Positions 1 to 7,000 of a DNA stretch of 7,146 nt are shown here, piece by piece. Under the pieces are notes generated by a model. That model saw only the letters and a list, made by a program, of their open reading frames with translations, was not told the origin of the DNA and made no database searches. How positions within the stretch are numbered: position 1 is the stretch's first letter; the number at the start of each line of letters is the position of its first letter. The position numbers were made by a program, and so were the translations under genes. The DNA comes from Chloroflexota bacterium (lineage in GTDB: Bacteria; Chloroflexota; Anaerolineae; B4-G1; SLSP01), in contig JAKJAE010000130.1 of assembly GCA_022707665.1 (NCBI GenBank), forward strand, positions 1-7,146, read 5' to 3'.

Positions 1-2355
1 GGTCACCTGTAACCAGCTTCCTCCCGGGATCCGTCGGAAGAGCGCCAGCGGCGGCGACCATTCGTCTACCGTCACGATGTTCACGACTACATAGGGATCC
101 GCAGTCTGGCTGACCTCCCACCGGAGCGCGTGGAGTCCTCCGAGGTCGGTCATCTGCCGCTCGGTGTCGATGAAGTTGTTGGTGACGCGCAGCCAGCTCT
201 CGGAAGAGTCGCCCGCCCCACCCGAGCCCGTCGTCGTGCCGTCGATCTCGATCCAGGCGCCCGATGGGATCTGCCCGCTCGCCGTGTTGGTGACCGGGAG
301 GGTCTGCGTGATCGGCCCATCCTCGCCGGGCATGGTCACGGTGATGACTGTGGGCGGCTGCGACTCGTCGGGCGTGTCCGTGTCACCCACCTCCGCGGTC
401 CAGACATAGACGGTATCGTTCTGTGTCACCGTCGTCGTGATGGGAGGCGGCGGCGGCAGGATGTCGCTTCCCTCCAGGTGCGCGCAGTAGGGCTGCGCCG
501 CACTCACGTTGCCGTGTCCGTCGACGGCCTCCAGCCGGTAGTAGACATCGGTGGCGTAGGGTGGCACATACGCATCGGTGATGGTCGCCGCACCGTCCTC
601 CACGGTCACACGCTTCACCAGGTGCCAGGGCCCACCCGCCGCAAACCCGCGGTACACCACAACCTGGCGCACTTCGGCACCCAGCCCGGTGAGCGTCACG
701 GGCATCGGGTTGTCCGCGCAGTTCTGCGCGTCATAGCCCGGCACGGGGCCAAACGCAGGGTCGGTCCGCGTGTAGAGCGCGCCCTTTGCCGCCTGTCCCG
801 GCGCCGACCAGTTGCCGGCGTTGTCACGCACCTGCACCCGGTACCAGAAGACCTGGTCCTTCGGCGGCACGTCGACCACCGTCAGAGTCACGGGGCCGGT
901 GATGGCGAGTTGCTGGTAAGGCACCGTCGCGTTCGTCGGTGTGACCGGCGTCCAGGTGTCCAGCGGCGCCGTCAGCGTCGGGCTGCGGGTCACGTAGAAG
1001 CGCAGGGGCTGGCTGACGTCGCCGGTGTCGGAATAGACCCACGTGAGCTGCAGTTGCGTCTGTTGCAGATTGGGCTGCACGATGAGATCGTGGGCGGGTG
1101 TGGGAGGCATCAGCTCGCGGACGGGCACCGAGACCGGCGCCGAGCAGATGCCCTCGTTGCGCAAGCCGTCAACTGGGCAGACCTTGTAGGTCCACGGCTT
1201 GTAGCGCTGCGCCGGGTCAGTCAGGACCTCGCGCAGGTCCTCCTTGAAGAAGAACTGCGGGAAGCCGTCCTGGGTCTCGGGCGGTAGCATTAGCCCGGTG
1301 AGGATTTCGCAGAAGATCGAGCCGGGATGGGCGCAGTCGGCCTTGCTCGGGTTGACCTTCTCCCACGGGCCGGCAGTTGATGGCGCGCGGTAGACCCGGT
1401 ACCCGGCGAGGTTGAACGCGGTGAGCCCATCGTCGAGCGACCCCGTGTCCGTGGGGATATCCCAGATCAGGTAGACCGTGCCATCCCAGGGCCGGTAGTC
1501 CTGGACCTCGATCCAGGAGAAGCGTTCGTCCACGCCATCAGGCCGGCTGCTTGGCCGCACGCCCAGGTTCGTAGGCCCTGTCCAGACCTCGCGCAGTCCC
1601 GTGGGTGTGGGCAGAGACGAAGTGACCGAGGGAACGCGCGCCGGTGTGAACTGCAGGGATCCCTTGAGCGGCAACACCCGGTACTCGAGCGTCTCACCCT
1701 CCGGCGCCCCACGATCGAGGTACGATGTTCCCATCGCCAGGCCCACCTGATAAGTCTGCCCCTGCAGCATCTTCACGAGGGCCGGATCGCGTCGCAGCCG
1801 CTCGAAGAGTTGCTTCAGGGTCAGTGGAGGGTCGTCCGCACTCGCCCGCAGGTCGAGGCATAGCTGGTCGACCAGGTCCTGCCCGAGCACGGTGGTCAGG
1901 TCCTCGGGCCTCGTCACGGGGCTCACAGTCCCCAGGTAGCCCCAGTCGAGCTGTCCCGCAAGGCGCCGCCAGATCGAGTAGCCATCCGTGGTGGCGTCGG
2001 CAACGGACGTGGCAACAGGCGCGGCGCTAGCCGTAGCGCCAGCCGTAGCGCCAGCCGCGCTCTGCGTCCCGCCGCGGACCGTCAGCGGAAGGTAGATGAA
2101 GTGCCGGTAAGCCGCCGGCCACTGCAACAGCACCGTGCGCTCGCCGGCAATGTTGGCCTGGGCCCAGCTCACAACCAGGGCATCGCCGGACAAGGCGACC
2201 TGCGTCTCTGAGGCCGGCGCAGCCGCGTCGCTATCTGCCACGGGCGCGCCTGCCAGCGGCAGCGGGCTGAGAACCAAGCTGAAGACCAAGACCCATGCCA
2301 GGGCCGCGGACCAGCCCCGTCGAGACCGCTTCCATCCCCCGCTTGCGTTTGCCAT
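1..2355 (-). CDS. Secreted fibronectin-III-like repeat protein (C-terminus beyond window)
   Basis: The frame is open from ATG at 2355 to base 1 (785 codons), so the protein is C-terminally cut by the window. An N-terminal export signal is visible: basic residues K9-R13, a hydrophobic core at about 16-34 and an Ala-rich exit near 35-40. A Tyr/Leu/Pro segment (HFIYLPLTVRG, 85-95) and a low-complexity GATAGATA stretch (102-109) follow. At least three fibronectin-III-like units can be read: about 245-405 (YRVYRAP..AGPW, C393/C404), 416-525 (ending DNAGNWSAPG) and 540-625 (VYRGFAAGGPW, ending VDGHGNVSA, C546/C624). An acidic Thr-rich region follows 630. Seven Cys are seen, six of them pairable, which fits an extracytoplasmic location. 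No catalytic motif is visible, so adhesion, surface-layer or carbohydrate-associated roles are only guesses. It is the last visible gene of a three-gene operon, 34 bp after the small gene. The start is set by the signal peptide and a strong Shine-Dalgarno site. Confidence 0.85.
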   Translation of the reverse strand, partial: MANASGGWKRSRRGWSAALAWVLVFSLVLSPLPLAGAPVADSDAAAPASETQVALSGDALVVSWAQANIAGERTVLLQWPAAYRHFIYLPLTVRGGTQSAAGATAGATASAAPVATSVADATTDGYSIWRRLAGQLDWGYLGTVSPVTRPEDLTTVLGQDLVDQLCLDLRASADDPPLTLKQLFERLRRDPALVKMLQGQTYQVGLAMGTSYLDRGAPEGETLEYRVLPLKGSLQFTPARVPSVTSSLPTPTGLREVWTGPTNLGVRPSSRPDGVDERFSWIEVQDYRPWDGTVYLIWDIPTDTGSLDDGLTAFNLAGYRVYRAPSTAGPWEKVNPSKADCAHPGSIFCEILTGLMLPPETQDGFPQFFFKEDLREVLTDPAQRYKPWTYKVCPVDGLRNEGICSAPVSVPVRELMPPTPAHDLIVQPNLQQTQLQLTWVYSDTGDVSQPLRFYVTRSPTLTAPLDTWTPVTPTNATVPYQQLAITGPVTLTVVDVPPKDQVFWYRVQVRDNAGNWSAPGQAAKGALYTRTDPAFGPVPGYDAQNCADNPMPVTLTGLGAEVRQVVVYRGFAAGGPWHLVKRVTVEDGAATITDAYVPPYATDVYYRLEAVDGHGNVSAAQPYCAHLEGSDILPPPPPITTTVTQNDTVYVWTAEVGDTDTPDESQPPTVITVTMPGEDGPITQTLPVTNTASGQIPSGAWIEIDGTTTGSGGAGDSSESWLRVTNNFIDTERQMTDLGGLHALRWEVSQTADPYVVVNIVTVDEWSPPLALFRRIPGGSWLQVT
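2029..2057 (-). repeat. 12-bp tandem repeat inside the secreted protein gene
   Basis: AGCCGTAGCGCC (plus strand) occurs twice in tandem at 2029-2040 and 2041-2052, with a partial third copy to 2057. It encodes the GATAGATA low-complexity linker just after the IYLPL segment. The 12-bp unit keeps frame, so copy-number change would lengthen or shorten the linker by four residues. Confidence 0.7.
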
Positions 2356-2360
2356 CACTC

Positions 2361-2369
2361 TCACCTCCT
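2361..2369 (-). promoter_or_regulatory. Strong ribosome binding site of the secreted FnIII gene
   Basis: On the minus strand the sequence reads AGGAGGTGA, complementary over nine bases to the usual 3' end of 16S rRNA. It lies 5 nt before the ATG at 2355. It fixes the start codon and is the strongest Shine-Dalgarno site in the window. Confidence 0.85.
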
Positions 2370-2389
2370 GATTGCCGAACACACGATCC

Positions 2390-2644
2390 TCACTTGGCGC
2401 TGCTTCGGCGATCCTGATCTAGCACCGGCTCAGACCCTGGATCGTCATTCGACAGTGCGGATTCCTCGACCGTCTGCTCCAGGAACGCCATCAACTCCCG
2501 TAGCCCAGCAAAACCCCGCCGCAGTTCCGTACCGGGTTGCTCCAACGACGCGCGCCAGACCTTGCGGTCACCGTCAGTCGTCTGCCACAACCGTAGCAGA
2601 TAGGATCGGTACGTCACGTGCCCCGAGCGTCTCGGCTCTTCCAT
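2390..2644 (-). CDS. Small conserved-type protein, 84 aa, function unknown
   Basis: This 84-residue soluble protein begins MEEPRRSGHVTYRSYLLRLW. Its core (about residues 12-55) reads YLLRLWQTTDGDRKVWRASLEQPGTELRRGFAGLRELMAFLEQ, written here in short: a YLLRLW strand, WRASLE, a RRGFAGL turn and a helix ending MAFLEQ. A polar, acidic tail with many Ser and Asp follows. From memory, small proteins with this YLLRLW/WRASLE/RRGFA pattern recur in Chloroflexota; no function is known to me. There is no signal peptide or membrane segment, which is odd between two exported proteins. The frame stays open upstream to an ATG at 2785, but that extension overlaps the lipoprotein gene. The ATG at 2644 has AGGAGAG 8 nt upstream and lies 23 bp after the preceding stop, so it is preferred. 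Confidence 0.8.
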   Translation of the reverse strand: MEEPRRSGHVTYRSYLLRLWQTTDGDRKVWRASLEQPGTELRRGFAGLRELMAFLEQTVEESALSNDDPGSEPVLDQDRRSSAK

Positions 2645-2652
2645 AGTTGGCG

Positions 2653-2659
2653 CTCTCCT
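2653..2659 (-). promoter_or_regulatory. Ribosome binding site deciding the 84-aa start
   Basis: AGGAGAG on the minus strand lies 8 nt before the ATG at 2644. It supports this internal start over the longer in-frame ATG at 2785, which lies inside the upstream gene. Confidence 0.7.
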
Positions 2660-2667
2660 GAGTTCCA

Positions 2668-3774
2668 CTACCGTGCCATCGCGGTCACATAGACGAAAGG
2701 CGGGTACACGTCGCCCATGAACACCATCTTCCCGTCGGGGGTGACCGCCACGGTCCAGGGGAACAGGAAGGTTCCGGGGTGCCAACCCTCCTCCGTGCGC
2801 ACGCCCTCCTCCCCGACCCAGCCCACCAGATCGCCCAACGGGCTCAAGACAGCCACCGCCGCGGGTGCCTGGGTTGCAACGTAGAGCATCCCGGCGTCGT
2901 CCACGGCGACTGCCTGGGGACTAGCAGATGCCAGGATCTCGATCCCGAGCTGTTGGATCAAGCGCCCACCCTCGGGCTCCAGCTCGCCGAGAAAGCCCCC
3001 GGGGCCAACGACGAAGAGCGTCTCGTCGGGGCCGACGTCCAGGTCGCGCACGTCCCATGCTGGATCAAGCAGAAAACTACGGAGGTAGTCCCCATCGGCG
3101 TTGAACACCTGCACGCGCAGCACCGGCGCCCCCGACGCGTCGAGGTTGGGGTCGAGCACGAACATCTCTCCCGACGCACTGACGGCGAGCGCCTGCGGGC
3201 TATCGCCCCCGAACTCGCCATCGCCACGTCCCGGAGCCCCGAAGGCGCCCAGCAGGCCCCCCTCAGCATCGAACAGCGTCACATGGTGGAGCGCGCTGTC
3301 GGCCATGGCGAGCCGCCCGTCGGGGCCTGCGGCAACATCCGAGACGTAGCCGATCTCGCCGGGCGAGGCCAGCAGAGTAAGCGAACCGTCGAGGTCAAAT
3401 CCGTAGATGCCGCCATAGGCGTCGGCGACCAGGAGCAACGCGGCGGTCGCGTCCATCCCGGTCACCTCGGAAAACTGCATCCCATCGTTGGGCGAGGGCG
3501 CTTCGAGCCGCCACCGCACCGTGGCGCCAGAGCTGGCTGGCGCCGGCGTGGGATCGGGTAGAGGCGTTTCCATCGCCCCCGGCGTCGCCGTGGACTCAGA
3601 GACGGGTGCCTCCGTGGCCACGACCGCCGCAGTCGGTGAAGGGATGTCTACGACGGGCTTTCGTGGTGCAGCGGGCCCATCGTCTGCGTCGCCTGCGCCC
3701 ACCCCGATGCAGCCCATACTGGCAACGGCCAGCACTACGATCGCTCCCCAAACGACAACCCTCCGACGATGCAT
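2668..3774 (-). CDS. Lipoprotein with NHL-type beta-propeller
   Basis: The protein has 368 aa from the ATG at 3774. The N-terminus MHRRR is followed by a hydrophobic segment (6-18) ending ASMGC, with the lipidation Cys at C22; Met at -2 makes the lipobox slightly atypical. Residues about 25-85 are a Pro/Thr/Ala-rich spacer, as in surface-tethered lipoproteins. The rest is a beta-propeller of about six repeating blades. The best NHL signature is GRGDGEF (182-188) followed by SPQALAVSASGEMFVLD and VQVFNADGDYLRSF; others are DVAAGPDGRLAMAD and AVAVDDAGMLYVAT (Y298). No active-site motif is evident, so a binding or scaffold role is likely, though NHL propellers can also be lyases. A further ATG at 3807 would add 11 residues without a good ribosome site and push the hydrophobic segment inward; the later start has GGGAGG 4 nt upstream. 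It is first in the operon. Confidence 0.85.
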   Translation of the reverse strand: MHRRRVVVWGAIVVLAVASMGCIGVGAGDADDGPAAPRKPVVDIPSPTAAVVATEAPVSESTATPGAMETPLPDPTPAPASSGATVRWRLEAPSPNDGMQFSEVTGMDATAALLLVADAYGGIYGFDLDGSLTLLASPGEIGYVSDVAAGPDGRLAMADSALHHVTLFDAEGGLLGAFGAPGRGDGEFGGDSPQALAVSASGEMFVLDPNLDASGAPVLRVQVFNADGDYLRSFLLDPAWDVRDLDVGPDETLFVVGPGGFLGELEPEGGRLIQQLGIEILASASPQAVAVDDAGMLYVATQAPAAVAVLSPLGDLVGWVGEEGVRTEEGWHPGTFLFPWTVAVTPDGKMVFMGDVYPPFVYVTAMAR

Positions 3775-3776
3775 CG

Positions 3777-3784
3777 CCCCTCCC
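3777..3784 (-). promoter_or_regulatory. Ribosome binding site of the lipoprotein gene
   Basis: GGGAGGGG on the minus strand ends 2 nt before the ATG at 3774; the GGGAGG core is 4 nt away. The spacing is slightly short, but the site is clearly better than anything before the alternative ATG at 3807. Confidence 0.6.
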
Positions 3785-3816
3785 ACGGTCAGTGTCGCCC
3801 TCATCATCGTGGAACC

Positions 3817-3835
3817 CCGTCATAGCACCGTCATA
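3817..3835. promoter_or_regulatory. 11-bp-phased direct repeat, candidate OmpR/PhoB/SARP-type operator
   Basis: The octamer CCGTCATA occurs at 3817-3824 and again, identical, at 3828-3835. The spacing is exactly 11 bp, about one helical turn. Tandem half-sites with this phase are the usual target form of OmpR/PhoB-type winged helices, including SARP regulators. The octamer differs by one base from the enteric Pho box half-site CTGTCATA. It lies 43-61 bp upstream of the lipoprotein start, where a promoter would be expected. The protein that binds is unknown; the divergent regulator is the obvious candidate. Confidence 0.5.
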
Positions 3836-3861
3836 ACTCTCCACTTCACCGATTGCTGATT

Positions 3862-3888
3862 CCAGTGCTCAGCCAGTCTGAGCTCTGG
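3862..3888. repeat. Imperfect 27-bp palindrome in the divergent promoter region
   Basis: The left arm CCAGTGCTCAG (3862-3872) and right arm CTGAGCTCTGG (3878-3888) are inverted repeats of 11 bp with one mismatch and a 5-bp spacer (CCAGT). No T-run follows on either strand, so it does not look like an intrinsic terminator. Its place between divergent genes suggests an operator for a dimeric regulator or a hairpin in the lipoprotein mRNA leader. Confidence 0.55.
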
Positions 3889-3900
3889 GGTTCGTGGATG

Positions 3901-3912
3901 CGACTTCAGTCG
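3901..3912. repeat. Short inverted repeat CGACT-TC-AGTCG
   Basis: Two perfect 5-bp arms are separated by two bases. Such short repeats arise by chance fairly often; it is listed because it is one of three inverted repeats within 92 bp of the same intergenic region. Confidence 0.3.
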
Positions 3913-3937
3913 TTCCGGTCCCCCCGGCAAGCAGCAG

Positions 3938-3953
3938 AACCGATAAATCGGTT
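3938..3953. promoter_or_regulatory. Perfect palindrome AACCGAT-AA-ATCGGTT, candidate operator
   Basis: Two perfect 7-bp arms surround a 2-bp spacer, and a further AACC follows at 3960-3963 after TTCG. The site sits in a locally AT-richer island, 91-106 bp before the regulator ATG at 4044. It has the size and symmetry of a binding site for a dimeric HTH protein. No specific family is recognised. Confidence 0.45.
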
Positions 3954-3989
3954 ACTTCGAACCAGCCTTACAGATCTCCCAATTCTGGG

Positions 3990-4009
3990 TTCTTTGATTC
4001 TTTGATTCC
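3990..4009 (+). repeat. 8-bp tandem repeat upstream of the -10 box
   Basis: TTCTTTGA occurs twice in tandem (3990-3997 and 3998-4005) with a further partial TTCC. It covers the region where activators and the -35 contact would be. The TTGATT at 4002-4007 is 21 bp from the -10 box, too far for a normal -35 element, so the promoter may depend on an activator. Confidence 0.45.
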
Positions 4010-4028
4010 CGCCCCCGCCCCATCACTG

Positions 4029-4034
4029 TATAAT
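4029..4034 (+). promoter_or_regulatory. -10 box of the regulator gene (probable leaderless transcript)
   Basis: A perfect TATAAT lies nine bases before the ATG at 4044. With the usual 6-8 nt from the -10 box to the start of transcription, the RNA would begin at about 4041-4043, at or just before the start codon. There is no Shine-Dalgarno sequence with normal spacing. No good -35 element at 16-18 bp is seen; that region is a C-run. Confidence 0.7.
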
Positions 4035-4043
4035 CCCGACAGG

Positions 4044-7000
4044 ATGGCACACCTCACGCTCACGTTCTTGGGCACCTTCCACGTCACCTACGACGATCAG
4101 GTGCTAACCGCCTTCGCGACCGACAAGGCCCGCGGCCTGTTGGCCTATCTCGCTGTCGAGAATGGCCGTGCTCACAGTCGTGCGGCGCTTGCCGGTCTCC
4201 TCTGGCCTGATCAAGCGGAGGACCGGGCACGGCAGAACCTGCGACAGACCTTGCTCTACGTGCGACAGGCGTTGGGACCTGCGGCCAACCGCCTCCAGGT
4301 CGACCGCGATGTGGTCGAGCTAAAGCTGGGGACTGACGACGTGGTCGATGTGGCGACGTGCATCCAGTTGAGCGACGCGTGCCGGCGTCACAGCCACCGG
4401 CGCAGGGATGGGTGCCTGCCTTGCCTGAAACGGCAAGAGGCGATGGCGACGTTGTACCGGGGCGAGTTTCTCGCCGGGTTCTACGTGGACAACAGCGATC
4501 GCTTCGAGGAATGGGCCGTGCTCAATCGGGAGTGGCTCCACCAGCAGGCGATCGAGGCGCTTGACGCGCTGACGACCTTCCACGACCGGCGGGGTGACCT
4601 TCAGGCAGCGCGCGAAGCGGCCCATCGCCACGTGGCTCTCGAGCCCTGGTCGGAGGAGGCGCACCGCGCTCTGATACAACTGTTGGCGCGCGAGGGCAAC
4701 CGCAGCGGCGCGCTAGCCCAGTACGAAGCGTGCCGTCGTGCCTTGCGCGATGAGCTGGGTGTCGAACCCACCTTGCAGACCCAGGCGTTGCGCGACCGAA
4801 TCCGGCGCGGTGCGCTGCCAGCTCCATCACCAGTCCCCGCCCCTCGCCGCCCCCCACCGACCCTTGGTCGTGAAAACGAACTGTCCGAGCTGGCCGAGGC
4901 TCTCGCCAGTCCATACGCTCGCCTGGTGACCCTGGTAGGCCCAGGGGGGATCGGCAAGACCCACCTCGCGCTTCAATGCGCCTATGACCACGTCGGTCTG
5001 TTCAACGATGGTGTCGCGACGGTTTCGCTTGGATCACTGGGCACTGAGGCCACAGATGCCGAGGTCGGCTCTGCTGTAGCGGAGGCTCTCGGCCTCTCGC
5101 CGGATCCTGCAGGCGATCCATGGACAGCGATCCTCCAGCACCTGCGTGAGCGCGCAATGCTGCTGGTGCTCGACAACCTGGAACAGCTCCTGAGCCGCCC
5201 GGACACGGATCCCAACGCCCCGGGCTGTGTCGATCGTATTGCGCGTTTGTTGAACCAGGCGCCTGGCCTGGTGATACTCGCGACGTCTCGCGAACGCCTG
5301 CGCCTTGTGAACGAGCAGGTCTACGACCTTGAGGGGCTCGCCTACCCCACATCGATATCCGAGCCCGACCCACAGCGCTTCGGTGCGGTCGCCCTTTTCG
5401 TGGAGCGCGCACGCCAGGTCCAACGCCGCTTTGCGCTCGACGGAACCACCCTCCCCGATGTCCTGCGCATCTGCGAACTGGTGGAGGGCGTACCGCTGGG
5501 GGTTGAGCTCGCGGCGACCACGCTCGCGGATCGTCCGCTTGCGGAGATTGGGCCTACGCTCGATGGACTGGTCACGCCACTGCGGGATGCCACACCGCGT
5601 CATCGCAGCCTGCGCGCAGCCTTTGAGCACTCCTGGGCACTGCTGACAGGGGCAGAGCAGAACCATCTGGCGACGCTGTCGGTCTTTGTCGGTCCATTCG
5701 ACAGTGCGATGGCATCGGTTGTGCTGGGCACACCGGGAGCCCCTGTGCTCGCCGCACTGTCACGGAAATCGCTCCTCCGCCGAACCGAAGATGATCGCTA
5801 CGCGTTCCACAGCACGATTGCCGAGTATGCCGCCGAGAAACTTGCGGCAGATCCTGAGGGCGCCGCCAGGGCGCGTGCGCGTCACGCCGCAGCCTACGCG
5901 GACCTGGCCGAACAGCTCGAGCCCAGACTGCGCAGCGCAGGGGCGGCGACCGCCACCAACATCATTCGCAGAGAGCACGCCAACTGGCGGGCCGCATGGG
6001 GCTGGGCGGTCGAGAACGGCGACGGCGACCTCCTGGTTTCGCTGCTGGGCACCCTTGGGCTCCACTTCCGCCTGTGCGGCCCGCTCCCCGAAGGGATCGC
6101 GTTGCTGCGCTCCGCCGATCAACCGGGGATGCCATCAAGGCTACACGCCCGGCTGCAGATCGAGCTGGCGCGACTGCTCAGCGCTGGTGCCCACTTCGTC
6201 GAGGCACACGAGGCCGCGGAGCACGGCCTGACACTCGCGACTGATGCGGCAGCTCAATCGGACGATCGTTCGATCGTGGCCGAAGCACAACTTGCGGTGG
6301 GCCAGATCCTCGTGCAACGCGCTCAGTATGAACCCGCCCGCGCCCATCTTGCTGTAGCGCGCGAACTGGCGCAGGCCGTCGGGCTGCCCCTGGTCGAAGC
6401 CGACGCCCTGCGCGAACTCGCCAACATCGCAAACCGGAAGAACGCCATCGAGGAAGGGCGCGCGCGCTACACCGAAGCACTGGCTATCTACCGGACCCAC
6501 GGCGACCTTCGCGGCGAGACCGCTGTCCTCAACAACCTGGGGACGCTGGAACAGGACGTGGGCAACCAGGCGACGTCGAGGGCGCTCCTGGAGCAGGCTC
6601 TGGTGTACTACCGTGACCTGGGCGATGACCGCGGCGCCGCGAAGGCCCTCAACAACCTGGCCAACCTCGCTGCTGGCGAGGGGGCCTACAGCGAAGCGCT
6701 GGCACAGTACGGCGAAGCGTTGCGCCTCCTGGAGCTGATGGGAAACACTCGCGGGCAGAGTGTCATTCTCAACAACCGCGGTACCGTCTACTGGGCCGTG
6801 GGGCAATACGCGGAAGCCGGTTCGCACTACCGGCGCGCCCTGCGCATCTACCGTGAAAGCGGCAATGAACAGGCCTCGGCAGAGACGCTGGCCAACATGG
6901 CGCTCCTGGCCCACAGCACCGGTGACCACGCAACGGCTGTCAGGACTGCGGAGCAGGCCATCGCGATCTCCGAGATCTACGAGGACATCGAGAACCTGGC

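Noticed and set aside
130..1287. Long plus-strand frame (385 aa)
   Set aside because: It lies antisense to the secreted FnIII gene, is an Arg/His/Gly/Val-rich product typical of high-GC shadow frames, and has no domain signature or ribosome site.
2645..2785. N-terminal extension of the 84-aa protein to the ATG at 2785
   Set aside because: It would overlap the end of the lipoprotein gene by over 100 bp, reads as out-of-frame sequence, and the internal ATG has a good ribosome site.
3523..3544. Perfect 8-bp inverted repeat GGCGCCAG/CTGGCGCC
   Set aside because: It lies inside the Pro/Ala/Ser-rich spacer of the lipoprotein gene, where GC-rich codons easily make such repeats; no T-run or boundary supports a terminator.
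2779..3561. Plus-strand frame (260 aa) opposite the lipoprotein gene
   Set aside because: Shadow of the NHL lipoprotein frame; composition is biased and no family features are visible.
3775..4043. Bidirectional intrinsic terminator or small RNA in the intergenic region
   Set aside because: No stem is followed by a T-run on either strand, and the region lies between divergent starts where no terminator is needed.
6262..6277. ACGATCG-TT-CGATCGT inverted repeat
   Set aside because: Within the TPR coding region and explained by Asp/Arg/Ser/Ile codons; no regulatory context.
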